Source: Bacteroidales bacterium (lineage in GTDB: Bacteria > Bacteroidota > Bacteroidia > Bacteroidales > NBLH01). From it: a DNA stretch of 7,124 nt. Location of the stretch: positions 1-7,124 of the forward strand of contig JARGGF010000217.1 in NCBI GenBank assembly GCA_029210905.1, in the 5' to 3' direction. Below, piece by piece: positions 1-5,071 of the stretch. The notes below the pieces were generated by a model. It was not told the DNA's origin. It saw only the letters and a program-made list of their open reading frames with translations, and made no database searches. The translations under genes and the position numbers were made by a program. Position 1 is the first letter of the stretch, and each line of letters starts with the position of its first letter.

Positions 1-736
1 GCAGACTTAAGTGCTTCTTAAAATCACTGTTTGATAATAGTTGATTAATTGATTCATTTTTGTCAGGAATAATTATTTTATTGTTGCCTATGTTTAGTTT
101 GTATTTAAGCAATTCAATACCAGCATTTTCATTAATTGCTATTACACTTCCTGTTTCCAGGCAATTTATAAAAAAACCATTAATCTGATTATCATCATAC
201 TTAATAATAAATATTTTAGGCATCAATTGTTGGAGTAGGGCAGTTCTTTTTTCTGAAGTTACATAATTATCTAATGCGCAAATTGCTTTAAAATCATCTG
301 GTTTTGCTTGTTCAATATTGTACTTGATTTTAAAATTTAAATTTGCTTTTTCTGATGTATAGAAATTATAGATAAGCTCTTCCTTAAAACCTAATTTTTC
401 ATAAACAGGTTTTCCCAAATCAGTTGCAATTAAATTAAATGATTCTATTCCGACTTTTTTCCCATATTCCATTAAATGTTTTGTGATTGACAGACCAAAA
501 CCTTTTCCCCGGAAATTTTTATCAATCACTATATTTCCTAACCATGCTGTTTTTTCAAACAGGAATAGATTGCCAAAACCTATGATATTTCTATTATAAA
601 TAAATGTAAATCCCTTAAAATATGATTGATGGCCATGTATTTTTATAAAAGCACTAAAATTAAAATTCCAATTTTCAGGAAATAATGGCGCAAGGAAAGG
701 AACATCACCAATTATATATTCACGAATATTTTCCAT
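1..736 (-). CDS. GNAT-family N-acetyltransferase, two-domain (YitH-like), C-terminus cut by window edge
   Basis: This is a probable acetyl-CoA-dependent N-acetyltransferase of unknown substrate. It reads leftward from ATG 734-736 for 245 codons without a stop, so the C-terminus is missing. Residues 1-130 form the GNAT fold. The acetyl-CoA-binding motif A is at about 65-91, with the RGKGFG pyrophosphate loop at 76-81, and the YEKLGF element is at 112-117. Residues from about 138 on look like a second, diverged acetyltransferase domain. The stretch ALDNYVTSEKRTALLQQ fits the 'alD...R..lL' pattern of the Acetyltransf_18 (YitH C-terminal) family. Proteins of that type are usually about 280-290 residues, so roughly 40 are probably missing. 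The start overlaps the end of the TfoX-domain gene by 17 nt and has an AAAGGA ribosome-site-like sequence just upstream, which suggests translational coupling. The GNAT call is firm; the second-domain assignment is from memory of the family and less certain. Confidence 0.85.
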   Translation of the reverse strand, partial: MENIREYIIGDVPFLAPLFPENWNFNFSAFIKIHGHQSYFKGFTFIYNRNIIGFGNLFLFEKTAWLGNIVIDKNFRGKGFGLSITKHLMEYGKKVGIESFNLIATDLGKPVYEKLGFKEELIYNFYTSEKANLNFKIKYNIEQAKPDDFKAICALDNYVTSEKRTALLQQLMPKIFIIKYDDNQINGFFINCLETGSVIAINENAGIELLKYKLNIGNNKIIIPDKNESINQLLSNSDFKKHLSL

Positions 737-1031
737 GATCATCCTTTTGATTAATTCTTTTCAGTTTTAAATTTGAATTTTCAATCATTCTATAATAATC
801 TTTTAACTCATCCTTGCGTATCTTGGGTAATTTATGCCATCTGATATTCTGAATGGCACCTTCAAGGGCATATAGTTTGTTCAGGCAAGCCGTATTGTCG
901 ATTGTTTTAATTCTGAGAAATGCTTTTTCAGAACCTATTGTTTTGAAATCACTAATTGTTTTTATATCAACCATTTCAAGTTGTTCAGACAACACTTTTC
1001 CCAGGTTGGGAAGATTTGATAATTCATGCAT
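720..1031 (-). CDS. Stand-alone TfoX C-terminal-domain protein
   Basis: This 103-residue protein consists almost only of the TfoX/Sxy C-terminal domain. Family hallmarks visible are LSNLPNLGKVLSEQL (4-18), a DIKTISDFKTIG helix-hairpin-like segment (23-34), and ACLNKLYALEGAIQNIRWHKLP (48-69). The RIKT...CLN...LEGAIQ...W..LP pattern is typical of the family. In gammaproteobacteria Sxy/TfoX is a co-regulator of competence genes, but that protein also has an N-terminal domain, which is absent here. Single-domain versions occur in many bacteria without known competence, so no competence role should be read into this one. The C-terminal domain resembles helix-hairpin-helix modules, so nucleic-acid or protein binding is possible. 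It lies 26 nt after the zinc-ribbon gene and overlaps the GNAT start by 17 nt. An AAGGAA sequence lies too far upstream of the ATG to be a convincing ribosome site. Confidence 0.88.
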   Translation of the reverse strand: MHELSNLPNLGKVLSEQLEMVDIKTISDFKTIGSEKAFLRIKTIDNTACLNKLYALEGAIQNIRWHKLPKIRKDELKDYYRMIENSNLKLKRINQKDDHGKYS

Positions 1032-1057
1032 TTTTTTAATGTAGTTATTTCCTTAAA

Positions 1058-1303
1058 TTAAAAATATGCTTTCCATGCAGGCATCTTACTCATGGTTTCT
1101 TTGGCCATCTTTTCGGCATTCTCTTTATTTAAATCAGAGGTTCGCATAATAAAATGGGTCATGTCAGTTAATTTTTGTTCAAAAGGTTTTAACTTACCAA
1201 GTTCATCGGTGCAGTGTATACAGTATTTATTGTCTGTATTTTTCGCGCCAAAATCTTCAGCTGTAATCATTGGCATTCCACAACTTTCACAAATTTTTTT
1301 CAT
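1058..1303 (-). CDS. Small zinc-ribbon protein (PF12674-type)
   Basis: This 81-residue protein matches the putative zinc-ribbon family whose members start with an ICESCGMP-like segment. Cysteines C5, C8, C28 and C31 form a CX2C-X19-CX2C pattern that should bind one Zn(II). It continues with the family's amphipathic tail, ending in a MPAWK motif (74-78) that corresponds to the usual LPRWK-like signature. The function of this family is unknown. Its members often sit beside, or are fused to, transcription regulators, which fits the position here directly after a TetR gene. The gap to the TetR stop is 11 nt and contains an AGGA ribosome site (ACAGGAAAAATG), so the two are almost certainly co-transcribed. 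The family assignment is confident from the motif; any regulatory or redox-sensing role is inference from context. Confidence 0.88.
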   Translation of the reverse strand: MKKICESCGMPMITAEDFGAKNTDNKYCIHCTDELGKLKPFEQKLTDMTHFIMRTSDLNKENAEKMAKETMSKMPAWKAYF

Positions 1304-1314
1304 TTTTCCTGTTT

Positions 1315-1890
1315 TTATGTTAATAATTTTAAAAAAGTTGAAATAATATCATTTTTCTTTTCATTCATTAACCCGCCTTTGCCACTTTCGAAATATTCTT
1401 TTCTGCTCAGGTAATAATTTACGGTAGCAAAAAAAAATGAGATAGTCATAGTGATGTTAGCAACATTGTAATTTCCCTGTTCAATTTTTTGATACAGTAT
1501 ATTTCTGATAATGACTTCATTAGAAATAATGCTTTCTTGTATTGGCTTACTTAAAAATGGAAATTCTTTTGCAATGATGATATAAAATGCTTCATTTTCT
1601 GCAACAAGCGATAGGTATTTTTCAAGAAGACTGGCAATATTTATCTGCTGGTTTCTTGTTATTTCTTTTAAACGAACGGCGATATTTTTTAGTTCAGTCT
1701 GGCATATTTCTGACACAAGGACGTCTTTTGTCTGGAAATGTGAGAAAAGGGTTCCGTGAGCAATATTTGCCTTTTTGGCTACATCAAGAGTTTTAAGGTT
1801 TATAATTCCTTTTTTAATAATCACTTCTTTTGCTGATGTGATTATTTTATTAAAGGTTTGATATTTAGCTATTTCTCTGTTATTTTTCAT
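1315..1890 (-). CDS. TetR-family transcriptional regulator
   Basis: This is a one-component DNA-binding regulator of 191 residues when started at ATG 1888-1890. The N-terminal TetR_N domain is clear. Helix 1 lies around TFNKIITSAKEVIIKKG (12-28), followed by the helix-turn-helix VAKKANIAHGTLFSHFQTKDVLVSEI (37-62), with the family's G-T-L-F-x-H-F pattern. The rest (about 65-191) is an all-helical ligand/dimerization domain with no recognisable subfamily signature, so the inducer cannot be predicted. An upstream in-frame TTG at 1918-1920 would add ten residues. I prefer the ATG because the added stretch is unlike TetR N-termini and consists entirely of a tandem palindrome that looks like an operator. 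It is the first gene of the four-gene leftward unit and probably regulates itself and that unit. Confidence 0.9.
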   Translation of the reverse strand: MKNNREIAKYQTFNKIITSAKEVIIKKGIINLKTLDVAKKANIAHGTLFSHFQTKDVLVSEICQTELKNIAVRLKEITRNQQINIASLLEKYLSLVAENEAFYIIIAKEFPFLSKPIQESIISNEVIIRNILYQKIEQGNYNVANITMTISFFFATVNYYLSRKEYFESGKGGLMNEKKNDIISTFLKLLT

Positions 1891-1919
1891 TGAGCAAAAA
1901 CTCACTGAGTAGTTACTCA
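1891..1919 (-). promoter_or_regulatory. Candidate TetR operator: two tandem 14-bp palindromes
   Basis: Read on the minus strand, TGAGTAACTACTCA (1919-1906) and TGAGTTTTTGCTCA (1904-1891) are separated by one G. Both have TGAG/CTCA ends around a variable centre, giving a 15-bp period. The spacer region also forms the perfect palindrome ACTCAGTGAGT. Tandem or overlapping palindromes bound by two dimers are known for TetR regulators. The site abuts the ATG at 1890 and lies downstream of the candidate promoter, so a bound protein could block transcription. The symmetry is directly visible; the binding partner is inference. Confidence 0.55.
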
Positions 1920-1944
1920 AAGATATGAGATTATTAATTCAATT

Positions 1945-1973
1945 CAAAATTTTATTTATTAAATTGTTTTCAA
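1945..1973 (-). promoter_or_regulatory. Candidate Bacteroidota-type promoter for the TetR operon
   Basis: On the minus strand a TTG (1973-1971) is followed after 18 nt by AAATTTTG (1952-1945). The latter matches the Bacteroidota -7 element TAnnTTTG at five of six fixed positions, and the spacing is normal. It would start transcription near 1938, upstream of the palindromes and about 50 nt from the regulator's ATG. In DNA this AT-rich such matches arise easily by chance. Confidence 0.35.
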
Positions 1974-1988
1974 AAACTGCTTAACGGC

Positions 1989-2015
1989 TTGTTATTCAGA
2001 CTTATAAAAGTTTTG
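1989..2015 (+). promoter_or_regulatory. Weak rightward promoter-like element before a small ORF
   Basis: TTG (1989-1991), a 16-nt spacer and AAGTTTTG (2008-2015) approximate the Bacteroidota promoter, with one -7 mismatch and a slightly short spacer. It points toward the small ORF at 2047. It is weak on its own and is listed only because a strong ribosome site and an ORF follow it. Confidence 0.2.
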
Positions 2016-2033
2016 TTCTGTATGGAATTATCC

Positions 2034-2040
2034 AGGAGGG
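2034..2040 (+). promoter_or_regulatory. Strong Shine-Dalgarno sequence (AGGAGGG)
   Basis: AGGAGGG lies 6 nt before ATG 2047, close to optimal spacing. The protein genes in this window have at best AGGA-type sites, and Bacteroidota generally make little use of Shine-Dalgarno pairing, so this match stands out. It may still be a chance occurrence. Confidence 0.35.
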
Positions 2041-2046
2041 AATTAG

Positions 2047-2187
2047 ATGGGTAATGCATGTGGATATTGTTATCATTTTTATTATTCCACAAGTTGCAAT
2101 GCTGGTATTTTGGTATGCGATTCTTTTATAAAATTGTCATTTAATATTAACGGATACCAATTTGTTGTGCTTTATGATGCGAAATAA
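2047..2187 (+). CDS. Possible small cysteine-containing protein, 46 residues, hypothetical
   Basis: ATG 2047 opens 46 codons ending at TAA 2185-2187, inside the 327-nt gap between the TetR gene and the WG-repeat gene. It is on the opposite strand to both. The product begins MGNACGYCYHFYYS and has cysteines at 5, 8, 17 and 24, in the spacing CX2C-X8-C-X6-C, which could bind a metal. A hydrophobic YQFVVLY segment lies near the end. Support comes from an AGGAGGG ribosome site 6 nt upstream and a weak promoter-like element. Against it are the short length, the lack of any family I recognise, and the ease with which AT-rich DNA yields ORFs of this size. It could also be the remnant of a decayed gene. 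The rest of this intergenic stretch (2188-2247) shows only weak AT hairpins. Confidence 0.3.
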   Translation: MGNACGYCYHFYYSTSCNAGILVCDSFIKLSFNINGYQFVVLYDAK

Positions 2188-2247
2188 GAAATGGTTTGTA
2201 AAAACAAATACTTAGTATTAGATTAAACACTATTATCTTTTTCGTTA

Positions 2248-3420
2248 TTATAGCTCATCTTTAAATCCATCTTCTTTCCATATTAACTTTCCATGCTTGT
2301 TAACATAGGCAAAAAACTCCACTCCAGTTTTTTTATTATATATTACTACCATAGTCAAACCTTTGGTTCTGAACGCGATCTCATCATAAATGCATGGCAG
2401 GATAGTTTTATTTCCCCTCAATTTTATCAGACCAAACTTATTATTTTTGTTCAATTTTAAATAGCCGTTAAAATATTCAAAATATTTGTCAAGAGATACA
2501 TACAGCCATTTTTCTTTAAGATTTATCAAGCCTGTTTTTAGTCGATTATTTTCAATAATACTTGCATGCAAAACATTATCATCTTCAATATACAAGTATT
2601 CATATTTTGGTTGTATCAGGAGTTTTCCTGTCCGATCAATTATCCCATATTTTTTGTTTTTTACCACAACGGCAATTTCAGGATTTAAGATATCAAATCC
2701 CTGCGTTTCATCGTATTGCGGTTCAATTATAAAACAACCGGAGGTATCAATAAACCCCCATTCGAAATTCATTTTTGCAGCAGCTAAACCCCGATTAAAA
2801 GGCCATACTTCCTGAAAAGCTGGAGTGATAATTTCCCTGCCTTGTTCATTAATAAAACCATATTTTTGATCTTTCAAAACTGCAGATTTACCCTCCACGA
2901 AATAACTTATCTTTGAAAAACTGGTGGGTAATTTTGATTTATTTTCAAAATTAAGTAAGTATAACTTCCCTTCTATTTGTCCATGGCCTATTTTGTTACC
3001 ACAACTAATAAATTGATTATCAAATATAAATGGGAAAAGAGTATCGCCATTAGCGTTTAGCACAGCATATTTTCCTGCTGATTTTGCAATTACAAAGGAA
3101 TTATGATATTGGTCAAGATAATCAAATTGGAAGTTTATTTTAATATTTCCGGTAGGGTCTATGGCACCATATTTATTATTTTTTTTGACAATACCAATCC
3201 CATCGGGCCAGATAATTCGGCTGCAACAAGTATCTTCCTGCCTTTCAATGCAACAATAGTCATATTCCGGAGCAATTACCTGATTGCCATATCGGTTAAT
3301 GTAGCCCCATTTATTATTATCTCTTATTATGTAAAGTTCAGTAATTGAAGTACATGAGTGGTAAGAAAGAAGGATTATAAAAAATAAGATTCTAAAAATT
3401 TTCTTCTGTAAGGGTGTCAT
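2248..3420 (-). CDS. WG-repeat protein, probable exported lipoprotein
   Basis: This 390-residue protein is built from WG beta repeats. Units of the form (W/Y/F)GxIxxxGxxxIxPxYD begin near residues 38, 84, 118, 187, 221, 258 and 329. Degenerate copies lie near 296 and 370. The clearest are WGYINRYGNQVIAPEYDY (38-55) and WGFIDTSGCFIIEPQYDE (221-238). WG proteins are thought to be protein-binding scaffolds; a specific role is not known. The N-terminus is a signal sequence: KK at 6-7, a hydrophobic run at 10-20, then YHSC. C23 could be a lipidated cysteine, although Y at -3 and H at -2 make a poor lipobox. A CC-X7-CC pair at 56-57 and 65-66 sits in the first repeat. The start overlaps the end of the upstream LprI-like gene by 29 nt and has no ribosome site, so translation is probably coupled. 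Confidence 0.88.
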   Translation of the reverse strand: MTPLQKKIFRILFFIILLSYHSCTSITELYIIRDNNKWGYINRYGNQVIAPEYDYCCIERQEDTCCSRIIWPDGIGIVKKNNKYGAIDPTGNIKINFQFDYLDQYHNSFVIAKSAGKYAVLNANGDTLFPFIFDNQFISCGNKIGHGQIEGKLYLLNFENKSKLPTSFSKISYFVEGKSAVLKDQKYGFINEQGREIITPAFQEVWPFNRGLAAAKMNFEWGFIDTSGCFIIEPQYDETQGFDILNPEIAVVVKNKKYGIIDRTGKLLIQPKYEYLYIEDDNVLHASIIENNRLKTGLINLKEKWLYVSLDKYFEYFNGYLKLNKNNKFGLIKLRGNKTILPCIYDEIAFRTKGLTMVVIYNKKTGVEFFAYVNKHGKLIWKEDGFKDEL

Positions 3421-3823
3421 AATAGCTTTTTAGCCTGTTTGCTCTTTGTTTAATAAATTCTGTTTCGTTATCAGCAGCAACAAAATGCCACATAGTTCCT
3501 CCAATGCCAAAATATAAATCGCTGGAAAAAGAAAACTCTTGATCTTTAAATTTTTTCCAGGCTTCCTGTGATGCTATTAATTTCTTTTTTTGTACTTCTG
3601 TTAATTTATTTTGTAATAATTTATAATACTTGTTCCTTTCGTTTTCCCAGGCTTTTTTTGCTTCAGCTGCGCAAGATATCATTCCTTTAGTATCTTGATT
3701 TACAGGAATATCAAGGCACTTTTTATAATTTACATCAATAGGATGAATATTCTTTTTTAAGTCCTGACCCATAAGGTTGAATGTACACATGAACACAATA
3801 AAGAGGAAAATATTTTTCATCAT
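3392..3823 (-). CDS. DUF1311 / LprI-like secreted protein
   Basis: This 143-residue protein has a Sec signal peptide: MMKN, a hydrophobic core at 5-17, and probable cleavage around MGQ, residues 18-20. The mature part matches the DUF1311 family (lysozyme inhibitor LprI N-terminal domain). Visible features are a cysteine at 36, then ISCAAEAKKAWENERNKYY (49-67), where the spaced cysteines C36 and C51 probably form a disulfide, and LIASQEAWKKFKDQE (82-96), the family's 'aQ.aW..frd.e' signature. Mycobacterial LprI inhibits lysozyme. Many DUF1311 members have no proven activity, so inhibition here is only a family-based possibility. Two adjacent ATGs (3821-3823 and 3818-3820) are equivalent starts. 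Downstream it overlaps the WG-repeat gene by 29 nt. Upstream is a leftward promoter-like element. Confidence 0.83.
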   Translation of the reverse strand: MMKNIFLFIVFMCTFNLMGQDLKKNIHPIDVNYKKCLDIPVNQDTKGMISCAAEAKKAWENERNKYYKLLQNKLTEVQKKKLIASQEAWKKFKDQEFSFSSDLYFGIGGTMWHFVAADNETEFIKQRANRLKSYYDTLTEENF

Positions 3824-3846
3824 TTTTTTGTTTAGTGTTTTCTTTC

Positions 3847-3875
3847 CAAAATTAGCTAAAATTACTGATTGTCAG
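3847..3875 (-). promoter_or_regulatory. Candidate leftward promoter for the LprI-like/WG pair
   Basis: On the minus strand TAATTTTG (3854-3847) is a perfect match to the Bacteroidota -7 consensus TAnnTTTG. A CTG, one base off the -33 TTG, lies 18 nt upstream at 3875-3873. It would give a leader of about 15-20 nt before ATG 3823. Confidence 0.45.
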
Positions 3876-3906
3876 CGTCTGAAGTTTTATTAATTTTGCT
3901 GACAAT
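3868..3906. repeat. 9-bp inverted repeat in the divergent promoter region
   Basis: ATTGTCAGC (3868-3876) and GCTGACAAT (3898-3906) are perfect inverted copies separated by 21 nt, with arm centres 30 bp apart, about three helical turns. The left arm covers the -33 elements of both candidate promoters. The right arm covers the end of the rightward -7 element and its predicted start site. This placement suggests an operator; a terminator is unlikely because no T-tract follows. Binding is inferred. Confidence 0.4.
3869..3898 (+). promoter_or_regulatory. Candidate rightward promoter upstream of rsgA
   Basis: TTG (3869-3871), a 19-nt spacer and TAATTTTG (3891-3898) match the Bacteroidota promoter at every fixed position. 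Transcription would start near 3905, leaving a leader of about 130 nt before rsgA. A second, weaker -7 element (TTACTTTG, 4003-4010) lies nearer the gene but lacks a -33 TTG. Confidence 0.45.
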
Positions 3907-4033
3907 GCATGAACGTGGTTTTATTAAAATCAACAATAATTTAAAACACAAATTAAAGACCATGATGTTTACCGGGGCAGATATTTTAAATGAATAATCA
4001 ATTTACTTTGTAATAGCCCGATATAATAAAATT

Positions 4034-4975
4034 ATGGAAAATACTGGAATGGTCATAAAATCTACGGGGAGTTGGTATCATGTGCTGCATGGTAAAGAAG
4101 TAACCCACTGTAAAATTAAAGGAAATTTTAGAACGAAAGGTTTTGTGGCTACAAATCCTGTTGCAGTGGGCGATAAAGTTGATTTTTTAATTCAAAAGGA
4201 AGAAAATACCGGATTAATTACTAAAATCCATGACAGGAAAAATTACATTATCCGTAAATCAATAAATCTTTCTCATAAGGCACATATTATAGCTGCAAAT
4301 ATTGATCTGGCCATAATTTTAGTTACCTTAAAAATGCCGGAAACGCATAGCATTTTTATTGATCGCTTCCTGGTTTCTGCCGAAGCATACAGTATTCCTG
4401 TTCAGATAGTTTTTAATAAAATTGATTTATACGGTGATAGTGAAAATGAAAAGATGGAGAAATGGATAGCTGTTTATGAAAAAATTGGTTACCCATGTCT
4501 CAAAATTTCGGCACTCGAAAATATAAATATTGATACTTTTAAGGCTGTACTTAAAGATAAAAGTACCGTTATTTCAGGAAACTCAGGTGTTGGAAAATCA
4601 ACACTAATAAATGCTGTTGACCCCAAATTAGCCTTAAAAACTGCAAATATTTCCGATTATCATAAAAAGGGAAAACACACTACTACATTTTCGGAAGTTT
4701 TTCCTTTGGAATTTGGTGGTTTTATAATTGACACACCAGGCATCAAAGGCTTTGGCCTTGTTGATCTTGAAGAGGAGAACCTTGCCACTTATTTTCCGGA
4801 AATGCTGCAATTACAAAATGAATGCAAATATTACAACTGTACGCATACTCACGAACCTGGTTGCAAGGTAGTTGAGGCTGTTAAATCTGCAACTATTGCT
4901 GAATCGCGCTATAAAAGTTACTTAAGCATGCTTTTTGAAGATACAGGCAAATATAGGGATGACGCCTATCGATAA
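4034..4975 (+). CDS. rsgA: Ribosome small subunit-dependent GTPase RsgA (YjeQ)
   Basis: RsgA is a cytoplasmic GTPase that acts in late maturation of the 30S ribosomal subunit; its GTPase activity is stimulated by the subunit. The 313-residue protein is full length. An N-terminal OB-fold (about 5-70) starts with VIKSTGSWYHV. The GTPase domain shows the circular permutation typical of the family: G4 NKID at 128-131 and the SAL G5 element at 159-161 come first. They are followed by the P-loop GNSGVGKST at 182-190, the G2 threonines at about 216-218 (GKHTTTF), and G3 DTPG at 233-236. The C-terminal zinc domain has all four ligands, C264, C269, H271 and C277, in the order CX4C-X-H-X5-C. ATG 4034 is kept as the start; Met6 is the alternative and would match the common short N-terminus. 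The coding sequence ends 96 nt before the histidine kinase, and I see no clear terminator between them. Confidence 0.97.
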   Translation: MENTGMVIKSTGSWYHVLHGKEVTHCKIKGNFRTKGFVATNPVAVGDKVDFLIQKEENTGLITKIHDRKNYIIRKSINLSHKAHIIAANIDLAIILVTLKMPETHSIFIDRFLVSAEAYSIPVQIVFNKIDLYGDSENEKMEKWIAVYEKIGYPCLKISALENINIDTFKAVLKDKSTVISGNSGVGKSTLINAVDPKLALKTANISDYHKKGKHTTTFSEVFPLEFGGFIIDTPGIKGFGLVDLEEENLATYFPEMLQLQNECKYYNCTHTHEPGCKVVEAVKSATIAESRYKSYLSMLFEDTGKYRDDAYR

Positions 4976-5071
4976 ATTTCCATTAATTAACATATTAACC
5001 TGATATTTAGATGTATATGATTTAAGCAACTAGTATTTGTGTTATCTTTTAATTATTTGTATCTTTAATAC

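Noticed and set aside
720..1031. Competence regulator (Sxy/TfoX) reading of the TfoX-domain gene
   Set aside because: Only the C-terminal domain is present and no competence gene is nearby, so the functional name would overstate the evidence.
853..1414. Plus-strand reading frames opposite the TetR, zinc-ribbon and TfoX genes
   Set aside because: They have low-complexity hydrophobic composition and no family features, and lie fully antisense to well-supported genes.
1891..1920. TetR gene starting ten codons upstream at TTG 1918-1920
   Set aside because: The extra codons are fully explained by the tandem palindrome and do not resemble a TetR N-terminus. The ATG at 1890 gives a normal family length.
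2195..2219. Small hairpins TTTGT-AAAA-ACAAA and AATAC-TTA-GTATT, considered as a terminator for the WG-repeat gene on the minus strand
   Set aside because: Stems are only 5 bp with one GC pair each. A short T-run follows on the minus strand, but the structures are too weak to call in AT-rich DNA.
2486..3348. Plus-strand reading frames opposite the WG-repeat gene
   Set aside because: They are shadows of the repeat-bearing minus-strand gene with no recognisable motif.
4976..5071. Gap between rsgA and the kinase, checked for a terminator or promoter
   Set aside because: No GC-containing stem with a T-tract and no good TAnnTTTG with a -33 TTG was found. Whether the kinase shares the rsgA transcript stays open.
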